Shown: piece by piece, positions 18,484 through 26,620 of the stretch
How the letters are laid out: each line of letters opens with the position of its first letter
Position numbering within the stretch: position 1 is the stretch's first letter
Source of the DNA: Actinomycetota bacterium
Lineage (GTDB): Bacteria > Actinomycetota > Acidimicrobiia > Acidimicrobiales > JACDEA01
Length of the DNA: 54,920 nucleotides
Direction of reading: 5' to 3'
NCBI GenBank assembly: GCA_013816725.1
Contig: JACDEA010000001.1
Coordinates: 1 to 54,920 of the forward strand
Position numbers and translations under genes: made by a program
Notes under the pieces: model-generated
What the model was told of the DNA's origin: nothing
Seen by the model: only the letters and a program-made list of their open reading frames with translations
The model's database searches: none

Positions 18484-20013
18484 ATGCGAGGCTTGCAAGC
18501 GCGCGTAGTCGACCGCCTGGACCTCACCAGCGCGCTCCAAGCTGAGGCGGTAGCCAGAAACAGCATCCTTCCGTCCCAGCCGGGCTTGCTCGAGCTGGCC
18601 ACTCAGCAAGCAGGACCGTTCACCGGATGGCTCGCGAGCCAACTCCAGTCTGGACTGCCCGTCGCTCCTCGAGCTGTCGTCAACGCACGAAAGCCTCGCC
18701 ACGGAACGAGGCCAGCACCGATCATGCCAATCCCCGAGAGAGTTGCATATCGATCCATCGTCGACTTCCTTCTTGGCGCCGAAGCGCCAGTCGCGCGCTC
18801 AAGGGAGGACTACCTCAGCTTCATTCGAGGGCCGGTGGACTACGTCATGCACAAGGCGGAGGGCATCCGCACCGTCGGGCTCTTGCTCGACGATGACGAG
18901 ATCAAGTACGTCGTGAAGAGCGATCTCTCGGCGTTCTACGAGTACATCGACCACGGGGTACTCGGCCGATCGTTGATCGCACGCACCCGGAACGTTGAGC
19001 TCGTCGAGGACCTGATGTCGTTCCTCGCGGAGATCGAGGGGCGGAGCTACGGGATCCCCCAGATGTTCGACGCGTCTGATCGCCTCTCCGAGCTGTACGC
19101 CCAGCTGATTCACGATCAGCTCTCACGGCGGGGGTACCTAGTCTGGCGATTCAACGATGACTTCCGCATCGGGGTGTCGGGGTTTGACGTCGCGCTCGAC
19201 GCCATCGAGGCGCTGTCCGAGGAAGCCCGATCCCTCGGCTTGATCATCAACGAGCAGAAGACGGTGAGTCCCAAGTTCGCGACCTACGCCATCGCTACCT
19301 TCGGCCTAGATAGCGTCGACGATGAGATCCCGTCGGACGAGCAGGACGAAGTCGAAGCGGCCGTAGCGGACTACACCGAAATGTTCGGCGACGCAGACGA
19401 TGCGGTCACCCTGCTGCAGCGCGCAGTCTCGGGTGACTACGAGTGGAATCTGAGTGACGTCAGTCAGGACCAGGTCGGCCAGCTACGCCGAGCGATCTGG
19501 AGCGTCGTTCGTGAGCGAGATGCGCGCGCCGTGCCGGCGCTCGTTCCACTTGCGGTCTTCGTGCCGTCGTTGACGCCAGCAATCTGCCGCTACGCCGAGG
19601 CCTTGGCCGAGGAACGGCAGCAAGAGGTCGCAGGTGTCGTTGACACGATCATCGCCCGCGTGTCGCTCGGCGGTTGGCAACGACTGTGGTTCAACCGTCT
19701 GCTCCGGACATCGAAGTTGCTCCTGCAGCCGGCGCCGGGTGATACGACTACGCGTATTCGTTTTGCTGAGGCGTGTGCGGGCGACGGGCGTCACCCAGCC
19801 ACTCGAGCAGAAGCCATTCTGGCGCTTGCTGGTACGGGAACGGTCTCGGTGCGCGAGATCGCTGATTTCCTTGTAACTGAGCCTCGCGCTCTCGCTTCGT
19901 GGTACGTGATGGCTGCGGGCGAATGTGTCCGCACCGAACGCGACCAGAAGGTGCTACGCGGCATCAGCGGTTCGGACCCGCTCTATTCGATGCTCATCGA
20001 CGCGTTGTCATGA
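18484..20013 (+). CDS. reverse transcriptase of the defence/abortive-infection type
   Basis: 509 residues. RT motifs are visible in order: NARKPRHGTRP ... PIPERVAYRSIVDFLL (fingers), motif A VVKSDLSAFYEYIDH (Asp 147), motif B-like YGIPQMFDASDRLSELY (Gly 190-Gln 193), motif C WRFNDDFRI (Asp 225-226). The usual YxDD is FNDD and the Gly after PQ is missing, both deviations from retrons and group II introns. Residues about 270-509 are helical and repeat-like, as in AbiA/AbiK and unknown-group RTs. No intron, maturase domain or retron-like structure is evident. It overlaps the HEPN-like gene by ATGA. The family includes anti-phage RTs that make untemplated or templated DNA; that role is inferred here. 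Confidence 0.87.
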   Translation: MRGLQARVVDRLDLTSALQAEAVARNSILPSQPGLLELATQQAGPFTGWLASQLQSGLPVAPRAVVNARKPRHGTRPAPIMPIPERVAYRSIVDFLLGAEAPVARSREDYLSFIRGPVDYVMHKAEGIRTVGLLLDDDEIKYVVKSDLSAFYEYIDHGVLGRSLIARTRNVELVEDLMSFLAEIEGRSYGIPQMFDASDRLSELYAQLIHDQLSRRGYLVWRFNDDFRIGVSGFDVALDAIEALSEEARSLGLIINEQKTVSPKFATYAIATFGLDSVDDEIPSDEQDEVEAAVADYTEMFGDADDAVTLLQRAVSGDYEWNLSDVSQDQVGQLRRAIWSVVRERDARAVPALVPLAVFVPSLTPAICRYAEALAEERQQEVAGVVDTIIARVSLGGWQRLWFNRLLRTSKLLLQPAPGDTTTRIRFAEACAGDGRHPATRAEAILALAGTGTVSVREIADFLVTEPRALASWYVMAAGECVRTERDQKVLRGISGSDPLYSMLIDALS

Positions 20014-20618
20014 TGCTGCTTCCCAAGCCCCTGACCACGATCGGGGATGCAGCAGTTCTGCTCACGCGAACCGCTCTGTACGAGTACCACTCGACGCCGG
20101 CCTTGCTGCTTACATTCGGGCGGATCTTCAGGTCGTCAACGGCGCTGGGCACTTACGAACTCGGCAACGCCCGGGCTCAGGCCTACTTCTTTCGGATTGT
20201 TGCCGTGGTGGACGCGTATACCGACGCTGCCCTCGAGGCGATGTTCCGCGGCGTTGTCCCGCCTTCATCGCCGGCTGCGGTCCGGCTGCTGGAAAGCCAC
20301 TTGCTCGACGCGACGCAACGGTGGGAGTCGCGAAAGAGGTCATTCGCAGACCATCACTCGTTGTCACTTGGGGACGCTGCCAATGGCTTTCCCCAATGGT
20401 CAAAGCTCGACGGCATGATCGAAGTGCGGAACTCGATCGCGCATGGTCTTGGCTCCCTCACGCGCCAGCAACGGCAACATGCGACGAGAACCGCTGGGCG
20501 CTGTAAGCAGGTCGGAGTCCGCATCGAGGCTGGGGAGGTCATCGTCGACAACCCGAGTCTCGTAACGGCCGGAGACGTGGCGGAGGACTTCATCCGTTGG
20601 CTCGATCAGAAGATCTGA
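20010..20618 (+). CDS. HEPN-like protein partnered with the reverse transcriptase
   Basis: 202 residues, nearly all helical. The key element is MIEVRNSIAHG near residues 136-146, which fits the HEPN Rx4-6H motif with a polar residue after Arg (Arg 140, Asn 141, His 145). HEPN proteins are commonly RNases in toxin and abortive-infection systems. I chose ATG 20010 because it overlaps the RT stop (ATGA); longer frames begin inside the RT gene. In lactococcal AbiA the RT and HEPN parts are in one chain, so this pair looks like a split version. A HEPN effector released or controlled by the RT is a reasonable inference, not shown. Confidence 0.65.
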   Translation: MMLLPKPLTTIGDAAVLLTRTALYEYHSTPALLLTFGRIFRSSTALGTYELGNARAQAYFFRIVAVVDAYTDAALEAMFRGVVPPSSPAAVRLLESHLLDATQRWESRKRSFADHHSLSLGDAANGFPQWSKLDGMIEVRNSIAHGLGSLTRQQRQHATRTAGRCKQVGVRIEAGEVIVDNPSLVTAGDVAEDFIRWLDQKI

Positions 20619-20725
20619 CCTAGTCGCTTTCGACCCGGGTCGTCCTGTTCTGCGTAGCGACCTCGACCGAGGCTGGCAGGACGCGACGGAGACGTGTTCT
20701 TGACGCGTCGACGCGGGTGAAGGAG

Positions 20726-23700
20726 TCAGGCGAACGACGTGTCGTCGCGCTCCCCCTCATCGCGCATCGAGTGGTAGGTCGCCTTCATGACTTCGTGCTC
20801 GATCATCGCTGCGAGCTCGGGGTTCGTGAGCAGGAGGTTGTAGAGACGCTCGGTGTGTGCCTCCGTATCGAGGATCGCGCTCTTGAACTTCGCGCTGAAC
20901 TCAAGGGCGAAGTTGTCGATTGGGTTGGCCTTGGCGTACGTCTTCAGCTCCTCGTTCGCGCTGAGGGTGATCTGCACCTTCTCGGCCTCGAGCCGGTCGC
21001 GCTCGTCGAGATCGGTCCCGAACCGATCGTTGATTTCGGCGATCAGCTCCGCCAGGCTCGCCTTCATGGCCTCGTGCCTGCCGCCAAGACCCTCACCGAT
21101 GAAGACCTTGGATGCCTCAATCTCGCCGGGCGCGAGCTTGAGGTCTTCGGAGCCGTGACCTTTGAGGCGGAGATGCGTGAGGACAAGGTCGTCGCCAAGG
21201 TCGAGCCCGCCCGTCGCTGCGTCGCGCAGGAGTGTGCGGAGCGCTTTGACGTAAACGTAAAGCTTCTCGAGCTCGGGATCGGTGAAGGGCATGACTTGAG
21301 AGAGGAACGCGTAGGCGCGTGTGAACTGGTCGACGCCGTCCTTCAACGCGTCTTGAGCGTCCTCGGCGAGCTCGCCGAACCGCACCACGGCCGGATCGAG
21401 ATTGGCGTGGATCACCTTCAGGCTGCGCTTCGCAGGATCGACGCCGAAGTACGCCTCAGCCGCCTTGGTGATCTCGATCGGGTCGAAGATGCCTGCACCC
21501 ATGATGCGCGCCCGCAGGTCGTAGAGGACGTTCGCGTCCGTCGGCTCGACGATGACCGCCTCGTAGTAGCGCTGGAATGCGTTGCGGATCTCGTCGGCCT
21601 CGTTGCGAAAGTCGAGAACGAAGGTGTCCGCCTTGCCAGGGGCGCCGCGGTTCAAGCGCGAGAGCGTCTGCACCGCGTTGAGCCCGGACAGCTTCTTGTC
21701 GACGAACATCGTGTGCAGGTACGGCTCGTCGAAGCCCGTCTGGAACTTCTCGGCGACCACCATGACCTGATAGTCGCCGGGTGAGTACGGCGGCTCGCCC
21801 TTGAATCGGCGTGCGGTCTGCGAGTCGGGGAACGCGTTCATCGAGGACTCCGTCACCGACTGCCCGCTGTCGTCGATGACCTCTCCCGAGAACGCCACGA
21901 GCGATTTGATGTCGGTGTACTGGTGCTCGGCGATATGACGGTCGATCGCCTGCTTGTAGCGCACCGCCGCAGCACGCGACTCCGTCACCACCATCGCCTT
22001 CGCCCGACCCCCAAGTGCGGAGCCGGTGTGGGCTCTGAAGTGCTCAACGACGATCGCTGCCTTCTGTCCGATCATGTGCGGGTGCTGCCAAATGAACTTG
22101 CGGATCGCTGAACTGGCCTTGCTGACGTCTACTTCGATCTCTGCGTCATCCGTGGTCGCGAGCCGGAAGTACGTCGAGTACGTCGTGTAGTTGGCGAGCA
22201 CGTCGAGAATGAACTCTTCCTCGATCGCTTGGCGCATCGTGTAGAGGTGGAACGGTCGCTTGACCTTGTCGGGTCCGAGCACCCCAAAGAGCTCCACGGT
22301 CCGATCCTTCGGTGTTGCCGTGAAGGCGAAGAAGCTGAGGTTCGGCTGCCGCCCGCGGGCAGCGACAATCGCCGCCAGGGCTGTTTCCGCGTCGAAGTCG
22401 TCGTCGTCCTCTGACGCGTCCGCTGCCTTGGCCCCGAGCGCCTGCTTGAGCGCCGTCGCAGCGTCGCCTGTCTGGGAGCTGTGCGCCTCGTCGACGATGA
22501 TCGCGAAGCGTTGTGAGGCCAGGTCGACGTCGTCGAGCTTGGCGATTACATGAGGGAACGTCTCCAGCGTGACGGTGACGATCTGGGCCTTGCCTCCGAG
22601 CGCCTTTGCCAGCTCCTCGGACTTCGAGTCCTTCTTGCCCTCGACGCTGACGATCGTCCCGGGGACAGATTCGAACTGGGAGACAGTTGCACGAAGCTGC
22701 TCGTCGAGAGCGCGGCGGTCGGTGACGACGATGATCTTGTCGAAGACCTTGGCGTCATCGTCAGCATGCAGCAGCGAGAGCCGGTGTGCCAGCCAGCCGA
22801 TGGAGTTCGACTTGCCGGAGCCGGCAGAGTGCTGGACGAGGTAGCTCTGGCCGGGGCCGCGTTGTTTCGCGTCTCCCGCTAACCGGACGACGGCGTCCCA
22901 CTGGTGGAAGCGTGGGAAGATCACCGTCGTCCTGGCTGGCTTCTTGTCAAGCGCCGGCTCCACCACACGCTCGACGAAGCGGCCGAGGATGTCGAGCCAC
23001 GAGTCGTACGCCCACACCCGTTCCCACAGGTACGCCGTGGCGTAGCCATCAGGGTTCGGAGGATTGCCCTTCCCGCATGACAATTCACCCGGGGCGCTGC
23101 CCCGGTTGAACGGCAGGAACGCGGTGCTCGCGCCTTCCAGGCGAGTCGTCATGTACGCGAGCCGGGTGTCGACCGCGAAATGAACGAGGGCACGTCGGAA
23201 GAGCACGTCCTTCGAGTCGCGGTCGTGCTCGTACTGCCAGATGGCGTTGTCGACCGTCTGACCATTCAGATGGTGCTTGAGCTCGGCCGTCGCCACCGGC
23301 AGCCCGTTGACCATGAGGCAGAGATCAACACTGTTGCCGTGGGCCGCCGAGTAGCGGAGCTGGCGAGTGACCGTCAGCCGGTTCTTCGAGTACGCCTCCA
23401 CTAGCTCCGGATTCTTGGAGTGCGCTGGTCGAAAGTAGGCAAGGTCGAACCTGACACCCTGCTCCTCGACTCCCTTCCGAAGCACGTGCAGCGTGCCGTG
23501 CTTGTCGAGCTCCGATGCCAGCCGCTGCTTGAACTTGAGCTGCGTCTCGTTGGGGTCGCCGCCGAGGCGATCGATCAGCTTGTTCCACTTCTCGATCTGC
23601 GTCGCGCCGATGAACGCGAGCAGCTCGCTTCCGTCGATGCCGAGCTTGACGTCATAGAAGTCGTTGAGGCCCTGCGTGTAGCCGCCGTGTGCGACGAGCG

Positions 23701-23749
23701 ACTCGACGACGTCGGTCTCAAACTGCCTTTCCTTCACGTGTTCAGGCAT
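20726..23749 (-). CDS. hsdR: type I restriction endonuclease subunit R
   Basis: 1007 residues, normal length. The N-terminal nuclease domain has the PD-(D/E)XK core VDLCLMVNGLPVATAELKHH (Asp 142, Glu 156, Lys 158). SF2 translocase motifs follow: Walker A VQHSAGSGKSNSIGWLA near residue 310, DEAH box IIVDEAHSSQTG, FFAFTATP (motif III), and motif VI-like LSRLNRGAPGK. The helical C-terminus contacts the methylase. It cuts unmethylated DNA after ATP-driven translocation. It is the last gene of a minus-strand hsdM-hsdS-hsdR operon and overlaps the end of hsdS by eight bases. It converges on the RT-HEPN pair. Confidence 0.96.
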   Translation of the reverse strand: MPEHVKERQFETDVVESLVAHGGYTQGLNDFYDVKLGIDGSELLAFIGATQIEKWNKLIDRLGGDPNETQLKFKQRLASELDKHGTLHVLRKGVEEQGVRFDLAYFRPAHSKNPELVEAYSKNRLTVTRQLRYSAAHGNSVDLCLMVNGLPVATAELKHHLNGQTVDNAIWQYEHDRDSKDVLFRRALVHFAVDTRLAYMTTRLEGASTAFLPFNRGSAPGELSCGKGNPPNPDGYATAYLWERVWAYDSWLDILGRFVERVVEPALDKKPARTTVIFPRFHQWDAVVRLAGDAKQRGPGQSYLVQHSAGSGKSNSIGWLAHRLSLLHADDDAKVFDKIIVVTDRRALDEQLRATVSQFESVPGTIVSVEGKKDSKSEELAKALGGKAQIVTVTLETFPHVIAKLDDVDLASQRFAIIVDEAHSSQTGDAATALKQALGAKAADASEDDDDFDAETALAAIVAARGRQPNLSFFAFTATPKDRTVELFGVLGPDKVKRPFHLYTMRQAIEEEFILDVLANYTTYSTYFRLATTDDAEIEVDVSKASSAIRKFIWQHPHMIGQKAAIVVEHFRAHTGSALGGRAKAMVVTESRAAAVRYKQAIDRHIAEHQYTDIKSLVAFSGEVIDDSGQSVTESSMNAFPDSQTARRFKGEPPYSPGDYQVMVVAEKFQTGFDEPYLHTMFVDKKLSGLNAVQTLSRLNRGAPGKADTFVLDFRNEADEIRNAFQRYYEAVIVEPTDANVLYDLRARIMGAGIFDPIEITKAAEAYFGVDPAKRSLKVIHANLDPAVVRFGELAEDAQDALKDGVDQFTRAYAFLSQVMPFTDPELEKLYVYVKALRTLLRDAATGGLDLGDDLVLTHLRLKGHGSEDLKLAPGEIEASKVFIGEGLGGRHEAMKASLAELIAEINDRFGTDLDERDRLEAEKVQITLSANEELKTYAKANPIDNFALEFSAKFKSAILDTEAHTERLYNLLLTNPELAAMIEHEVMKATYHSMRDEGERDDTSFA

Positions 23750-24446
23750 TCAGAAGCCCTTCCAAGGGCGCGCCGGTCATCACGGTTGTGATGAGGGCCT
23801 GGCGGCGCTCGTCGAGCAGGCCGAAGCCGCCACTCCCGCGGGGGCCCAGCATCTGCTCGTGCTCAAGTGAGATCGCGTCGAGATGAGCGGTTTCATCATC
23901 GAGGAACTGTGCTCGCATCTCCTGTTCGGCATAGTCCGGCGGGGTTGGGATGCCGATGCTCCCAAGGTCGGCGGCGTTCACCGCCGGGTAGCTGACTCCG
24001 ACAGAGCGCGCAACGACTTCCTCGACGAATGGGCTTGAGCGCAGCCACCAGTACAGGTATCGAGGCTGGACCTGCTCGACCCGTGGCGTAAGAGTCGCGA
24101 AGCCCGTCGATACCACGCAATGGGCGACAGGCGCATCGATGTACGCGATCGCCTTCAAGTAGGTGCGGACTGTCGAGACGATGGAATCGCCGACGCGAAC
24201 GAGACGCCGCGCCCGCGAGGGCGCCGCAGAGAACGGCATCTCGTCGCGGGCTGAGAACGAGCCAGTAGAGCTCACGGTGCTGATATCGATGTAGTCGATT
24301 GTCCGGTCCGGGTCCGTTGTCTCCGGCAGGGACTCGCGGTTGATCGCGGCCACGTTCTTGATTCGCCACCAGGTCCATGCACTCGGCACGTCGCCCATTG
24401 CCGCGTTCAGTGGGGCAGATGAGTGGCGTAGACCGGTTCCGTTCAC
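23742..24446 (-). CDS. hsdS: type I specificity subunit S, half-sized
   Basis: 234 residues, where a usual HsdS has about 400 with two target-recognition domains. One TRD is visible (WTWWRIKNVAAINRESLP ... DYIDISTVSSTGSF ... VSTGFATLTPRVEQVQPRYLYWWLRS) and one conserved helical spacer (QEMRAQFLDDETAHLDAISLEHEQML). A single-TRD subunit would have to dimerise to form the normal bipartite site, predicting a palindromic bipartite recognition sequence. Start GTG 24446 overlaps the stop of the HsdM tail (GTGA). It is either a native half-subunit or a truncation; the clean operon overlaps favour native. Confidence 0.87.
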   Translation of the reverse strand: MNGTGLRHSSAPLNAAMGDVPSAWTWWRIKNVAAINRESLPETTDPDRTIDYIDISTVSSTGSFSARDEMPFSAAPSRARRLVRVGDSIVSTVRTYLKAIAYIDAPVAHCVVSTGFATLTPRVEQVQPRYLYWWLRSSPFVEEVVARSVGVSYPAVNAADLGSIGIPTPPDYAEQEMRAQFLDDETAHLDAISLEHEQMLGPRGSGGFGLLDERRQALITTVMTGAPLEGLLNA

Positions 24447-24622
24447 GGCGCGATCTCCCCGAGCAAGGTGAGGATCCGCTTCTGAGTGAGAGATATGTCC
24501 TTGTCGATCTCACCAATGGGACGTGGCGCGGCGTAACGGTAGAACAGCCGAGTGAATGGGAGTTCGTAGCCGACCTTCGTGCGGGAGTCGTCGATCCACG
24601 CGTCGGGCGCTGCGGGCCTCAC
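24443..24622 (-). CDS. HsdM C-terminal tail in a separate frame
   Basis: 59 codons from GTG 24622 to TGA 24443. The translation (PAAPDAWIDDSRTKVGYELP, then FTRLFYRYAAPRPIGEIDKD) matches the sequence normally found at the very end of type I methylase subunits, just after the segment VPLYEDIDEFI. The main HsdM frame stops at 24619 right after that segment. Adding one base near 24623-24627 would fuse the two into a normal-length HsdM. GTG 24622 overlaps the HsdM stop, so a coupled separate peptide is also possible. In the family this tail helps hold the S subunit. Confidence 0.7.
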   Translation of the reverse strand: MRPAAPDAWIDDSRTKVGYELPFTRLFYRYAAPRPIGEIDKDISLTQKRILTLLGEIAP

Positions 24623-26451
24623 CTCTGGTCGATGAACTCGTCGATGTCCTCATAAAGGGGGACGTTCTCGGTGTCGCGGAGCTCAGGGTCGGGCTCGAAG
24701 GCCTTGTTCGTCTTCACAGGGTCGGCGTAGGGATCCCTCACCATCGCTGCCGCGATCACTGCCTTCCGGACCGGTGCTCCCAACTTCCCGACCTTCGTCC
24801 AGATCGGCGCCAGAGCCACCTCGAGATCAGCGAGCGTGTCGAAGCTCGAGCCGACCAGACTTGCGATCGCCTCCGTCAGTGCGTCGGCTTGGCCACCGAG
24901 CTTGACCACCGGCGATGCGGTGGAGAGCGCCCTCACCGCCTCGCCGGTGATCGCGTACCGGACCCGGAGCGGGCGTTCGACAGTAACCTTGCGATAGCCG
25001 AACGCTGAGTTCGGCAGGACCTGCGACCGGTCCGTCTCGGCGAAGTCCTCGTACAACTGCGTGATCTGTGTGATCTGGGCGGCGCTGAGCTCGTTGCGCT
25101 TGTTGCCGAGGCTCGGCTTCATCTTCACGAATAGGTCGCGCGCGTCGAGGAGTTGCACGTGCCCTTGCCGCTCTGGTCGCTTCCGGTTCGTGACGACCCA
25201 GATGTAAGTGCTAATTCCGGTGTTGTAAAAGAGCTGGTCGGGCAGGCCGATGATGGCGTCGAGCCAGTCGGTCTCGATGATCCACCGCCGGATTTCACTC
25301 ATCCCGCTACCCGCATCGCCGGAGAAGAGCGGTGACCCGTTGAATACCACAGCGATGCGGCTGCCGCCTTCGTCAACAGCGCGCATACGCGAGATCATCT
25401 GTTGCAGGAAGAGGATTTGCCCGTCGGTCGTGCTGGGCAGGCCGGCGCCGAACCGTCCCTCGAAGCCGAGCTGTGCATGCTCCGCCTTGACTGGCTTCTC
25501 AATCGTCTTCCAGTCCTTGCCGTAGGGCGGATTGGCGAGCATGTAGTCGAACTGCTTGCCGGCAAAGGCCGGACTGGTGGTCTCGTCCCCTCCGTACTTC
25601 GTGAATGTGTCGCCGAACGCGATGTGCGCGTTGCCTTGTCCTTTGAGGAGCATGTCGGTCTTGCAGACGGCGTAGGACTCGGGCTGCACCTCCTGGCCGA
25701 ACAGGTGCATCCGGGCTGAGGGATTGATCGCTCGCAGGTGCTCCTCTGCGACCGACAACATGCCGCCGGTTCCACACGCAGGGTCGTAGACCGTGAAGAT
25801 CTTGCCTGGAGCGAGAAGGCGGTCTTCATCGGCGAACAGGACGTTGACCATGAGCTCAATTACCTCTCGCGGCGTGAAGTGCTCACCGGCTTCCTCGTTC
25901 GAAAGGTCGGCCGTGACGCGGATCAGCTCCTCGTAGATGTACCCCATCTCGAGGTTCGAGACCACGTCTGGATGAAGGTCGATCTCGGCGAACTGCTTGA
26001 CGACCATGTAGAGGATTTCCGCCTCCGCCATCTTGTCGATCTGGTTGGGCAACCCAAACCGGAGCAGTGCGTCACGGGCGTTCGGGGAGAACCCGCGGAC
26101 GTACGCGTGAAAGTTCCGGCTGATGTTGTGCTGATCGGCGAGGAGCGCGCCGAAGGTGAATCTCGAGGCGTTCCAGAAGGGCTGGCCGGCGAGGTGGCTC
26201 AAGACGTCGGTGGCGGCGTCCCACTTGTCGGGCCCGAGTTCGCCTGCCTTCGCGACGACCTTGTCCTTCGTCGGCTCAAGAACGCAGTCGAGTCGACGCA
26301 GCACACATAACGGCAGGATCACGTCTTGGTACTGGTGCCGCTTGTAGTGGTCGCGGAGGGTCTCCTTCACCGACCAAATGAAGGAGATCTTCTCCCGCTG
26401 TTTCGCGCTCAGGCCGGCGGCAGGCGTCGGGACGGTTTCGTCGGTCACCAT
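24619..26451 (-). CDS. hsdM: type I DNA methyltransferase subunit M, missing its C-terminal tail
   Basis: 610 residues. The N-terminal helical HsdM_N domain (about 20-150) is followed by the N6-adenine methylase domain with motif I VYDPACGTGGML and catalytic motif IV NPPYGKDW. Start ATG 26451 was chosen for GAGGAG placed five bases upstream; the ATG at 26475 lacks this. The protein ends at VPLYEDIDEFIDQR and the expected last ~58 residues lie in the next frame (24443-24622). It methylates adenine with SAM to protect host sites. Whether it is active depends on whether the break is real. First gene of the hsdMSR operon. Confidence 0.93.
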   Translation of the reverse strand: MVTDETVPTPAAGLSAKQREKISFIWSVKETLRDHYKRHQYQDVILPLCVLRRLDCVLEPTKDKVVAKAGELGPDKWDAATDVLSHLAGQPFWNASRFTFGALLADQHNISRNFHAYVRGFSPNARDALLRFGLPNQIDKMAEAEILYMVVKQFAEIDLHPDVVSNLEMGYIYEELIRVTADLSNEEAGEHFTPREVIELMVNVLFADEDRLLAPGKIFTVYDPACGTGGMLSVAEEHLRAINPSARMHLFGQEVQPESYAVCKTDMLLKGQGNAHIAFGDTFTKYGGDETTSPAFAGKQFDYMLANPPYGKDWKTIEKPVKAEHAQLGFEGRFGAGLPSTTDGQILFLQQMISRMRAVDEGGSRIAVVFNGSPLFSGDAGSGMSEIRRWIIETDWLDAIIGLPDQLFYNTGISTYIWVVTNRKRPERQGHVQLLDARDLFVKMKPSLGNKRNELSAAQITQITQLYEDFAETDRSQVLPNSAFGYRKVTVERPLRVRYAITGEAVRALSTASPVVKLGGQADALTEAIASLVGSSFDTLADLEVALAPIWTKVGKLGAPVRKAVIAAAMVRDPYADPVKTNKAFEPDPELRDTENVPLYEDIDEFIDQR

Positions 26452-26620
26452 GGCTCCTCGATCGATGTCAGACACTCAATGATCGTCGTTCTGCGGTCAG
26501 ACGTGCGTTCCGCCAGCTGCAAGCCCGACGAGCGATCCTCGACGAGGCACAACGCGGCACCGCACGGGCGCACGTGCTCCCGCGCACAGGACGCGGTGCG
26601 CCTGACCGAGCCACCGTCGG

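Noticed and set aside
18484..20013. Reverse transcriptase as part of a group II intron or retron
   Set aside because: No intron domain structure, no maturase or endonuclease domain, motif C is FNDD, and it is coupled to a protein gene.
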